Below are positions 55,078 to 63,214 of a stretch of 64,000 bases of DNA, piece after piece. Source of the stretch: Ahrensia marina. Its GTDB lineage: Bacteria; Pseudomonadota; Alphaproteobacteria; Rhizobiales; Rhizobiaceae. Position 1 is the stretch's first letter. Each line of letters starts with the position of its first letter. The notes beneath the pieces were generated by a model. The model saw only the letters and a program-made list of their open reading frames with translations. It was not told the DNA's origin and ran no database searches. Made by a program: the position numbers and the translations under genes. Location of the stretch: NCBI RefSeq assembly GCF_001293565.1, contig NZ_JXMU01000013.1:85507-149506 (forward strand). Direction: 5' to 3'.

Positions 55078-57389
55078 ATAAACACATGCAAACGTCATCA
55101 ATTGAACGTTCGACGGTCGGTAAAGGTATTGCCCATGATAGTGCGAAAAAGCATGTCGCAGGGCAAGCAATTTATATCGATGATATGGCAGAACTGCCGG
55201 GCACACTTCATGCTGCTTTGGTTGTATCCACAATTGCCCATGGCATAATCAAATCTATCGATGCGGCAGACGCTCTCGCGATGCAGGGCGTGCATTTGTT
55301 TCTGACCGCAAAAGACATTCCCGGTCACAATGATATTGCACCGATCATGTCGGGAGAGCCGCTTTTTGCCGATAAAAAAATTGAGCATCTTGGCCAACCC
55401 ATTGGCGTTATTGCCGCCGATAATATCGAGTTGGCGGTAAAAGCCGCACATGCGGTGAAAGTCGAGTATGAGGTGCTTGAGCCTGTTCTGGACGTGGAAA
55501 CGGCACATGAGCGCAAAGAATATGTGCTGCCGCCGCAAGAACTCATTCAAGGCGATGTCGATGCAGCATTAAAAGACGCGGCCCATGTGTTTGAAGGGCG
55601 ATTGGAAATCGGCGGGCAGGATCATTTCTATCTGGAAACACAAATAGCGTACACGGTTCCCGGCGAAGATGACGACATGCTGGTCTATTCTTCAACACAG
55701 CATCCGACCGAAGTGCAGCACCATGTTGCTCATGTATTGGGTAATCTGGCCAATTCGGTCGATGTAAAAGTGCGCCGTATGGGCGGAGGCTTTGGCGGCA
55801 AGGAAAGTCAGGCAACGATTATTGCTTCTGCCGCTGCGCTGGTTTCCCATAAAACGCGAAAGCCGGTGAAACTACGCCTGAAACGTGCGCTCGACATGAC
55901 AGCCACAGGCAAGCGCCATGACATGGTTTCCAAATGGCGTGTCGGTGTCGATGCTAACGGCAAAATTCTTGGCATGTACGTGGAATATCTGGCGCGCGCC
56001 GGTTATTCCGCCGATCTGACAGGCCCTGTGATTACCCGCGCTATCACGCATACAGATAATGCTTATTTTGTGCCGAATGCACGCATTGTCGGTCATGCGT
56101 GCAAGACAAATACGGTTTCAAATACAGCGTTTCGCGGTTTTGGCGGTCCGCAAGGTGTTATCACCTCAGAGGCGATTATCGACCAGATCGCACGTGAATT
56201 AAATCTTGCCCCGAATGATGTGCGGGCCATCAACTATTATGCACCCGATAACGGAGAGGTAACGCCTTACGGCCAACAGGTAGAACAGAACCAGCTTGTG
56301 CCAGTTACCGAAGCGCTGCTGGCATCTGCTGACTGGGATCGCCGCCGCACTGAAATCGACCGTCACAATGCCACCAACCCTGTCATTCGCAAAGGTTTGG
56401 CGATGATGCCGGTTAAGTTCGGTATCTCTTTTAACCTGCCATCGCTTAATCAGGCGGGGGCTTTGGTACATGTTTATCAGGATGGCTCTGTGCATCTGAA
56501 CCACGGCGGAACCGAAATGGGGCAAGGCCTTTTCATGAAGGTTGCCCAAGTGGTGGCGGAAGTATTCCAGATTGATGTTGACCGTGTAAAAATTACAGAA
56601 ACGCAGACAGGTAAAGTACCCAATACGAGCGCAACAGCTGCCTCGACAGGATCTGATCTGAACGGCATGGCCGCATTTAATGCCGCATCCGCCATTAAAT
56701 CGCGCATGTTGGGTGTTGCAGCGAAACATTTTCAAACAGATGAAACGGATGTCACTTTTAAAGATAATCAGGTCCATGCGAAGGGGCAGTCGATACCATT
56801 TTCCGAGCTTGCAAAATTAAGCTGGGCGCATCGCGTTTCGCTTTCTGAAGCGGGTTACTATGCGACACCGAAAATTCATTGGGACGCAAAAACTCTGAAG
56901 GGCAGACCTTTCTTTTATTTCACCTATGGCGCTGCTGTTGCAGAAGTGGCGATTGATACAATGACAGGTGAAAGCCGCTGTTTGCGGGCAGACATTTTGC
57001 AGGATTGCGGTGAATCCCTCAATCCGGCAATCGATCTGGGTCAAATTGAAGGTGCTTTTGTACAGGGTATGGGTTGGCTGACTTGTGAAGAGCTCTGGTG
57101 GGACAAAGCGGGCAGGCTACGCACAATAGGGCCATCTACCTATAAAATTCCGGGCTCACGCGATGTGCCGCCTGAGTTCAACGTGTCCTTGCTCAACAAT
57201 GCTTCCAATATCGAGGAAACTATTTTCCGCTCAAAAGCTGTTGGTGAGCCGCCGCTGATGCTGGCAATTTCCGTTTACTTGGCTTTAAAAGATGCTATTG
57301 GATCAAATAAAGATAGAAACTTTGATCTTAAAACACCTGCGACACCTGAGAATATACTCAGTAGTTTGAGTGGGTCTGCCAACAGGTGA
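55074..57389 (+). CDS. xdhB: Xanthine dehydrogenase large subunit (molybdopterin domain)
   Basis: Molybdenum-cofactor subunit that binds the purine substrate. The 771-residue protein has the Ald_Xan_dh_C N-terminal domain and the MoCo-binding region with GQDHFYLETQ, RMGGGFGGKESQ, NTAFRGFGGPQGV, HGGTEMGQG and the catalytic Glu in FRSKAVGEPPLMLA. Full length. The maturation chaperone xdhC, usually next, is absent: the gene is followed directly by AT-rich DNA and the polysaccharide island. Confidence 0.95.
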   Translation: MNKHMQTSSIERSTVGKGIAHDSAKKHVAGQAIYIDDMAELPGTLHAALVVSTIAHGIIKSIDAADALAMQGVHLFLTAKDIPGHNDIAPIMSGEPLFADKKIEHLGQPIGVIAADNIELAVKAAHAVKVEYEVLEPVLDVETAHERKEYVLPPQELIQGDVDAALKDAAHVFEGRLEIGGQDHFYLETQIAYTVPGEDDDMLVYSSTQHPTEVQHHVAHVLGNLANSVDVKVRRMGGGFGGKESQATIIASAAALVSHKTRKPVKLRLKRALDMTATGKRHDMVSKWRVGVDANGKILGMYVEYLARAGYSADLTGPVITRAITHTDNAYFVPNARIVGHACKTNTVSNTAFRGFGGPQGVITSEAIIDQIARELNLAPNDVRAINYYAPDNGEVTPYGQQVEQNQLVPVTEALLASADWDRRRTEIDRHNATNPVIRKGLAMMPVKFGISFNLPSLNQAGALVHVYQDGSVHLNHGGTEMGQGLFMKVAQVVAEVFQIDVDRVKITETQTGKVPNTSATAASTGSDLNGMAAFNAASAIKSRMLGVAAKHFQTDETDVTFKDNQVHAKGQSIPFSELAKLSWAHRVSLSEAGYYATPKIHWDAKTLKGRPFFYFTYGAAVAEVAIDTMTGESRCLRADILQDCGESLNPAIDLGQIEGAFVQGMGWLTCEELWWDKAGRLRTIGPSTYKIPGSRDVPPEFNVSLLNNASNIEETIFRSKAVGEPPLMLAISVYLALKDAIGSNKDRNFDLKTPATPENILSSLSGSANR

Positions 57390-57658
57390 CCGGTGTTCGC
57401 TCTGTTCTTCCTCAATTAAAAGAAAACACGGCTGATTTTTTGTTTGAAATGACGGTTGCGTTAGTATCTGTGAGTGCCCGTAAATATTGCTAACTCAAAA
57501 ATTACAAGTCTACGCCATTTGGAAATCAGACGGATCCATCCTAGCTTGGATAATATTTTAGAGCGCCGGTTTAGTGGAGCTATTTGTAGTAGAAATTGCT
57601 GCTTTAAGGATGTAGTGCTCCTGAGACGGTGTAATGCAGGTACTTTTGATTGAGATTC
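57390..57658. other. AT-rich junction between xdhB and the polysaccharide island
   Basis: About 270 bases without a supported gene. The base composition falls relative to the genes on its left. No tRNA, direct repeat pair or terminator could be identified here. The border of the transferred segment probably lies in or near this stretch. Confidence 0.4.
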
Positions 57659-59530
57659 ATGAAGAATTTTTGGCAACGATTTCTGGCGTCTGACCCAGCG
57701 AAGTTATCCAGACGCACTAAGGGCGCTATGACTATTGTTCTGGATGGTCTTTTGCTTCCTTTTAGCTTGTGGGCATCATTCGGCTTTCGGCTAGGAATTA
57801 TCGACCCAACGACCTATGTGAATTCCGGTGACTTGATCGCTATTTTAGTCATCTCCTTTTGTACATTAGTATTTTTTCGTCTCTATAGATTAAAATTGAA
57901 TGCATTTGATATTACCGCAATAAGCAAACTTGCCCAGTATTCTTTTTCATTGGTCGCGATCGCAGGGCTAGTCGATTTTTTCACATATACTGGACTACCA
58001 CGATCAGTGCCAATTTTGTACGGTGCAGTTTTCTTTATGTTTGCTATCGTTTCGCGCATTTGCGCGATTCGATTTATCAATAGCTTTTTCGGTCAATATT
58101 CATCTGTAGATTCAGTTGCAATTTATGGTGCGGGGGCTGCGGGTATTCAATTAGCTACAGCATTGAAGCAATCACGAGAAGTCAAACCTCTATGTTTCAT
58201 CGATGACAATCCAGCATTGACTGGGCTTATTATTGGTGGCTTAAAAGTCCGCAAGCCTGATAGCTTGGAAAAACTCGTAAAAAATGGTTCGGTTCAGCGC
58301 ATATTGATTGCAATTCCGTCATTATCTGGAAGGGATCGTATTAGACTAGTTAAAAAGCTTTCTGATTTAGGTTCGGAGATTCAGGTTGTGCCTTCATATG
58401 TTGACTTGATTTCCGGGCGAAGCAAAGTCAGCGATTTGCGGACAGTCACGCCTGAAGAAATTCTTAGTCGCGATATGGTGGATTTAGATAGTCCACAGAG
58501 TCGGCAAACCTACGTCGATCGTTCTGTTATGGTGACGGGTGCGGGGGGCTCGATTGGGTCTGAACTCTGTAAGCAGCTGCTCTCATGTAAACCAAAAAAA
58601 ATAGTAATGTTTGAGCGTAGTGAGCGTGCATTATATGAAATAGATTTAGAAATACGGGAGCTAGCTAATTTAGCAAAAGTAGAGCTAGTTCGCTGCTTGG
58701 GTTCAGTCACCGACAGGCCCGCAGTGGATGCTGTTATAAAAAACGAAAGCGTGGACGTTATAATACATGCGGCTGCTTATAAACATGTTCCGTTAATTGA
58801 AGAGAACGAGCTCGAGGGCGCACGAAACAATATCTTGGGAACATTTGAAGTTGCGGACGCGGCTTGTAAAGCCAAAATAGAACGTTTCATTTTGATCTCG
58901 TCTGATAAGGCTGTGCGCCCTACAAACGTAATGGGAGCAACGAAGCGTTTAGCTGAGCTGTTGATACGTAGTATTCAAAGTAAATCTAAGATCACTAAGT
59001 TTTCTACGGTGCGGTTTGGTAACGTGCTAGGTTCATCTGGGTCTGTCGTTCCGCTATTCAATAAGCAAATTGCTAAGGGCGGACCGGTAACCGTCACTCA
59101 TGCCGACGTAACACGCTATTTTATGACAATTCCTGAGGCTGCAAGGTTGGTGCTTATGGCTGGTGCCTATTCGAAGGGCGATGATCTATTTGTCTTGGAT
59201 ATGGGTAAGCCGGTCAAAATAATAGAATTAGCGCGAAAAATGATAGAACTTGCTGGCCGCTCAGTGCGTGATGAAGATGACCCGTACGGAGAAATCGAAA
59301 TAAGGATCATTGGATTGCGCCCTGGAGAAAAACTATATGAAGAACTGCTAATCGACAATGTGTCAAAAAATACGTCTCCCCACGAAAAAATATTTCTAGC
59401 AAATGAAAGAAAGATAACTGAAGCTGAAGCGGGGGATATGATAGATCGGCTGAAAAAAGCCTTGCAAGAAAGAAATAGCTATTCAATCAGGGAAATTATT
59501 GAATGCTATGTTGAGAGACCTCTTACTTGA
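57659..59530 (+). CDS. Polysaccharide biosynthesis nucleoside-diphosphate-sugar dehydratase/epimerase (FlaA1/CapD/WbpM type)
   Basis: A 623-residue membrane protein. About four N-terminal transmembrane helices (about 20-140) are followed by a first Rossmann region (SVAIYGAGAAGIQLATALK) and the catalytic SDR domain with VMVTGAGGSIGSELCKQLL, VDVIIHAAAYKHVPLIEEN and ISSDKAVRPTNVMGATKRLAE, matching UDP-GlcNAc 4,6-dehydratases. The usual catalytic Tyr is replaced by Met in the TNVMGATKR segment, as in WbpM-type enzymes. It likely makes an amino-deoxy-sugar precursor for the surface polysaccharide. The ATG at 59661-minus-2 (57659) gives a weak ribosome site; a TTG at 57650 is an alternative. Confidence 0.9.
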   Translation: MKNFWQRFLASDPAKLSRRTKGAMTIVLDGLLLPFSLWASFGFRLGIIDPTTYVNSGDLIAILVISFCTLVFFRLYRLKLNAFDITAISKLAQYSFSLVAIAGLVDFFTYTGLPRSVPILYGAVFFMFAIVSRICAIRFINSFFGQYSSVDSVAIYGAGAAGIQLATALKQSREVKPLCFIDDNPALTGLIIGGLKVRKPDSLEKLVKNGSVQRILIAIPSLSGRDRIRLVKKLSDLGSEIQVVPSYVDLISGRSKVSDLRTVTPEEILSRDMVDLDSPQSRQTYVDRSVMVTGAGGSIGSELCKQLLSCKPKKIVMFERSERALYEIDLEIRELANLAKVELVRCLGSVTDRPAVDAVIKNESVDVIIHAAAYKHVPLIEENELEGARNNILGTFEVADAACKAKIERFILISSDKAVRPTNVMGATKRLAELLIRSIQSKSKITKFSTVRFGNVLGSSGSVVPLFNKQIAKGGPVTVTHADVTRYFMTIPEAARLVLMAGAYSKGDDLFVLDMGKPVKIIELARKMIELAGRSVRDEDDPYGEIEIRIIGLRPGEKLYEELLIDNVSKNTSPHEKIFLANERKITEAEAGDMIDRLKKALQERNSYSIREIIECYVERPLT

Positions 59531-59746
59531 TACAGGTAAGCAGAAAGTATTGGAATTTGGGCGGCACAGCAATTCGGCTGCATGCAAGTCAATAAGAGCC
59601 GAAGGCCCTGACTAAAATTAACGAAAAAGTGGAACTTTCAAGAAGTTTAATCATGAACTTTTTGTTTCGTTGGACAATAACTTTCATTATTAATTTTATC
59701 AGCGGATCAATTACGAAACCTATAGTCGGAAGGTTAGAAATATTCC

Positions 59747-60930
59747 ATGACCAGAAGAGTTGCTGTTCCAGGTGCTAGTGGTTTTATTGGTAGTCAAATC
59801 GTGCCTTTATTAGAAGATAAAGGATATGAACTGACCTTGATCGGTCGTGATAAATACAAGCTCACTGCTTTATTTCCTGGCCGCCCTGCCTTTGATTATA
59901 GCGAATTAGATATTGCATTGACCCAAGTCGATGCAATTTTACACCTTGCAGTGCTAAATAATAATGCCGTAGCGACTTCAAAAGAATTTGAGTCTGCCAA
60001 TATTGACTGCTTAAATCGGTTGTTTTGAAAGCAAAAAAAGCAAAAGTAGAGAAGCTCATTTATACGGCGACTATACACCAAAACGTGGGGGCATCTCATT
60101 ATACTAGTTCGAAAAAGGAAGCTGAGCATATATTAAAAAAACTAGAAACAATGAACATTACAATTTTGCGTTTGCCATTTGTTTATGGCGAAAAATTTTC
60201 AGGAAAGTTAAGCTTCCTGAATGGTATGCCACACCGGCTTGCTCGTTATTTTTTCAAACTTCTGGCTGCTTTTAAAGTCACACTCCATATTAGTGCATTG
60301 GTCGATTGTATCGATACTAATTTAAAGCTGGTTTCATCTGACGAAGTTATGTTATCCGACAAACAAGAAAATAATTTGGTTTATGCAATAGTGCGCCGCG
60401 CTTTAGATATAAGCTTCGCACTCTCTATTATCGTCGTTTTTTGGTGGCTATTGTTATTAGTATGGTTTGCAGTCAAGATGACATCTAAAGGTCCAGGTAT
60501 TTTTGTACAGCAACGAGTTGGACTTCATTGTAAACCCTTCTTTCTTTACAAATTTCGCACCATGTTAGACGGTACAGAGCAAGTCGGTTCGCACGAGATT
60601 AAAAGCAATTCAGTAACAAAAATTGGAAGGTTTTTACGTAAGACAAAGATTGATGAGCTTCCCCAAGTTTTCAATATTTTACAAGGGAATATGAGTTTGA
60701 TTGGTCCAAGGCCATGCTTGTTGTCACAATATGAACTTGTTGAAGTGCGCTCGAAGTGCGGCGTATATGAAGTTTTGCCTGGAATTACAGGGTATTCGCA
60801 AGTAAAAAATATTGATATGTCTAGTGTAGAACATCTTGCCAAAGAAGATGAAAAGTATATTAAAATTCGCACGCTCACTTTAGATTTTCAAATTTTGGTG
60901 TCCACAGTTTTAGGTTGGAAGCTGCTGTGA
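59747..60930 (+). pseudogene. Frameshifted hybrid SDR nucleotide-sugar epimerase / undecaprenyl-phosphate sugar transferase
   Basis: Two adjoining reading frames make one protein: 59747-60028 encodes an SDR N terminus (VPGASGFIGSQIVPLLE, VDAILHLAVLNNNAVAT, ANIDCLNRLF), and 60025-60930, in the -1 frame, continues with KAKKAKVEKLIYTATIH and YTSSKKEAE (Y-x3-K), then a bacterial sugar transferase: FVQQRVGLHCKPFFLYKFRTM, TKIDELPQVFNILQGNMSLIGPRP and VLPGITGYSQV. The SDR alignment runs through the junction, so one base is missing (or two extra) near 60022-60040, beside runs of T and A. A TTG overlapping the TGA at 60025-60028 could also allow restart. Without correction the sugar-transferase part could still be made. 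SDR/sugar-transferase hybrids are known. Confidence 0.75.
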
Positions 60931-60940
60931 GTCCCTAGTC

Positions 60941-61047
60941 TGGAGCTTGGGTTTCGTGTCAGATGCATTCGCAGACGCCTGGCGGTTCCGTGTATTGGCG
61001 TCGTGGATGACTATAGACGCGAATACCTGTCGCTTGTGGTCAAAACG
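60941..61047 (+). mobile_element. IS3-family transposase (OrfB) remnant
   Basis: About 36 codons match the catalytic core of IS3-family OrfB: frame 1 reads WSLGFVSDAFADAWRFRVLA (60941-61000), then the frame shifts by one base and continues VVDDYRREYLSLVVKT from 61000 to 61047, matching the RVLAVVDDFTRECLALVA pattern. It ends at a stop and has no inverted repeats that I can find. It is a degraded fragment, not a working transposase, between the sugar-transferase and the Wzm gene. Confidence 0.75.
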
Positions 61048-61140
61048 TAGGGCGTATTCGGTTTTTAGTAGAATTCCTATTTTTTCCCTTATAACAGAAA
61101 CAAGCTCAACCATATCATTTCGAAAGAAATAGTAAAATAT

Positions 61141-61926
61141 ATGAATTATCTCTATAAACACAGAAACCTAATTTACTCTCTCGCTAAACGTGAATTAGAA
61201 GCACGGTTTCGCGGCTCCGTTTTAGGCTTATTTTGGCTTGTCGTGATGCCAATATTGATGTTGTTGGTCTATTCATTTGTATTTGGAGTAATCTTTAAAG
61301 CTCGATGGGGAATTGATGGAGGGGATGGCAATCAATACTCTCTTATTCTTTTTGCTGGGCTTATTGTATTCAATATATTTGCTGAATGTATTAGTCGTGC
61401 ACCAGTTTTGATCACTGGCAATGTAAACTATGTCAAGAAAATTGTTTTTCCTCTTGAGGTCTTGCCTCTGACGATTTTGATTGTGGCTCTCTTTCAGGCA
61501 GCAATTAGCCTGCTAGTTTGGCTAGTTGCTCACTTTATTATCTTTGGTATGCCCCCTATAAGCGGTATTATGTTACCGATTGTGCTGCTCCCATATTTGC
61601 TTGTGGTTCTTGGGTTAAGCTGGTTTTTAGCGTCGTTAGGAGTCTTTCTCAGAGATGTATCGCAGGTGATTGCAATCGTAGTGACCGTTTTACTCTTTAT
61701 GTCACCTATTTTTTATCCAGTCTCAGTTGTGCCGGAGAGATTTAGGCTGTTGTATATGCTTAATCCAGTCACCACTGCGGTTGAAATGGCGCGCGATGTG
61801 TTGTTTTTTGGCCGCCTTCCTGATCCTATAGCCTTTGGCTTGTTCACTTTAGTCTCTATAATTGTGGCATGGTTAGGTTTCTACTGGTTTCAAAAGACAC
61901 GGAAAGGATTTGCCGATGTCCTCTGA
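61141..61926 (+). CDS. Polysaccharide ABC transporter permease (Wzm/KpsM type)
   Basis: A 261-residue ABC-2 membrane protein that exports a lipid-linked polysaccharide. The N terminus LAKRELEARFRGSVLGLFWLVVMP is the typical Wzm/KpsM/RfbA start; five or six hydrophobic segments follow, with YPVSVVPERFRLLYMLNPVTTAVEM near the end. Immediately followed by the ATPase, overlapping by 11 bases. It sits 94 bases after the IS3 remnant; the leader contains A/T-rich DNA and no strong ribosome site. Confidence 0.9.
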   Translation: MNYLYKHRNLIYSLAKRELEARFRGSVLGLFWLVVMPILMLLVYSFVFGVIFKARWGIDGGDGNQYSLILFAGLIVFNIFAECISRAPVLITGNVNYVKKIVFPLEVLPLTILIVALFQAAISLLVWLVAHFIIFGMPPISGIMLPIVLLPYLLVVLGLSWFLASLGVFLRDVSQVIAIVVTVLLFMSPIFYPVSVVPERFRLLYMLNPVTTAVEMARDVLFFGRLPDPIAFGLFTLVSIIVAWLGFYWFQKTRKGFADVL

Positions 61927-63214
61927 AACAATGATCAGTGTAAATGAATTAAGTAAATGCTACATGATGTACGACAAGCCAGAGTATCGGCTTTGGCAAA
62001 TGTTATGGCGCACCAGAAAGGCTTGGTCTAGGGACTTTTGGGCGCTGCGGGATATTACTTTTGATGTTCGCAAGGGAGAAACGGTGGCCGTTATCGGTCG
62101 AAATGGTTCAGGTAAGTCTACGCTATTGCAGTTAATATGTAATACCTTGGAGCCGACGCGCGGTAATGTTCAAGTGGGAGGCAAAATTGCTGCCCTTCTT
62201 GAGTTGGGCGCGGGCTTTAATGCTGAGTTCACTGGAAGAGAGAACATTTATTTAAACGGTGCCATTCTTGGTATGGAAAAGTCTGAAATGGATGCTCGCT
62301 TTCAGTCGATTATTGATTTTGCAGATATCGGAGATTTTCTAAATCAGCCCGTTAAAACTTATTCAAGTGGCATGTATGTGCGCCTTGCCTTTGCTGTTGC
62401 TATTCATTGTCAGCCTGAAGTTTTGATAATAGATGAGGCGCTGGCTGTCGGGGATTTTTTGTTTCAGCAAAAGTGCAGCCGCTTTATGAAGGAACAGTTC
62501 TCGGATGTTACTAAATTATTGGTTACCCATGACATGGCTGCTGTTGCGAATATGGCTGACCGCGCAATAGTGCTTCATCAAGGTAAGCTAATTTACGATG
62601 GGGATCCGCAAAGTGCTATTCGCGAATATCAAATCGTTGCGCGGGGCGGGAAGCATGTAACACATATTGCGTCAGATAAACATGCGGATAACAGCGAGAA
62701 GTCTAATGAGGATATTTTAAAAGCGTATGCAGAACGCGACTGGATCACTATAAATGAACATACTCTCAGTGGCAGTTTACGCGCTAGAATTCGCAAATGT
62801 GCCTATGAAGTTGATGGTGTTTCGGGGGTGGGGGCGATAGGTAGCGGGCAACAGTTAGTGATTGATTTTGAAGCGTCAATAGAAGGACATTTAGATCAGG
62901 TGATTGTTGGTTATCAGGTGCAAGATAGGTTCGGTAGTGTGATTTTTGGTGAAAATAGTATGAGTTCTGATTTTTCGTTGCCAAATTTAGACGCCGGGAC
63001 GTGGAGATTTAGTTTGATGTTCGATTGGCCGATCGTTGCGCCCGGAAAATATGCTGTCACCTTAGGGATCGGCTCTGGTTATGATGCCCTATCTCATAGT
63101 ATTGAATGTTGGGCACATAATGTAATCATTTTGGATTCCTCATCGGATGTTGATGTCCACGGTTTATTCAATGTTGAAATTTCACAACTCACCGTAAAAG
63201 AATCGAGCCAATGA
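61916..63214 (+). CDS. Polysaccharide ABC transporter ATP-binding protein (Wzt) with C-terminal carbohydrate-binding domain
   Basis: A 432-residue Wzt-type ATPase. Walker A VIGRNGSGKSTLLQLI, signature YSSGMYVRLAFAVAIH and Walker B VLIIDEALAVGDFLFQQKC mark the nucleotide-binding domain (1-240). From about 270 a Wzt_C domain (FEASIEGHLDQVIVGYQVQD, FSLMFDWPIVAPGKYAVTLGIGSGY) would recognise a terminal modification of the glycan, such as the methyl group that the next gene may add. The ATG at 61916 has GGAAAGGA 7 bases upstream; a TTG at 61910 is in frame but less likely. Confidence 0.9.
   Translation: MSSETMISVNELSKCYMMYDKPEYRLWQMLWRTRKAWSRDFWALRDITFDVRKGETVAVIGRNGSGKSTLLQLICNTLEPTRGNVQVGGKIAALLELGAGFNAEFTGRENIYLNGAILGMEKSEMDARFQSIIDFADIGDFLNQPVKTYSSGMYVRLAFAVAIHCQPEVLIIDEALAVGDFLFQQKCSRFMKEQFSDVTKLLVTHDMAAVANMADRAIVLHQGKLIYDGDPQSAIREYQIVARGGKHVTHIASDKHADNSEKSNEDILKAYAERDWITINEHTLSGSLRARIRKCAYEVDGVSGVGAIGSGQQLVIDFEASIEGHLDQVIVGYQVQDRFGSVIFGENSMSSDFSLPNLDAGTWRFSLMFDWPIVAPGKYAVTLGIGSGYDALSHSIECWAHNVIILDSSSDVDVHGLFNVEISQLTVKESSQ

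Noticed and set aside
59653..59770. Small frame starting MNFLFRWTITFII before the SDR gene
   Set aside because: Short, overlaps the SDR start in another frame, and has no ribosome site or family resemblance.
60015..60045. Programmed -1 frameshifting in the SDR/sugar-transferase gene
   Set aside because: The A-run GCAAAAAAAGC lies after the TGA stop, and no classical X-XXY-YYZ heptamer precedes it, so a plain indel is the simpler explanation; kept as an alternative only.
60947..61132. A 61-codon gene after the sugar transferase
   Set aside because: It is part of the degraded IS3 transposase sequence, with the real homology changing frame inside it.
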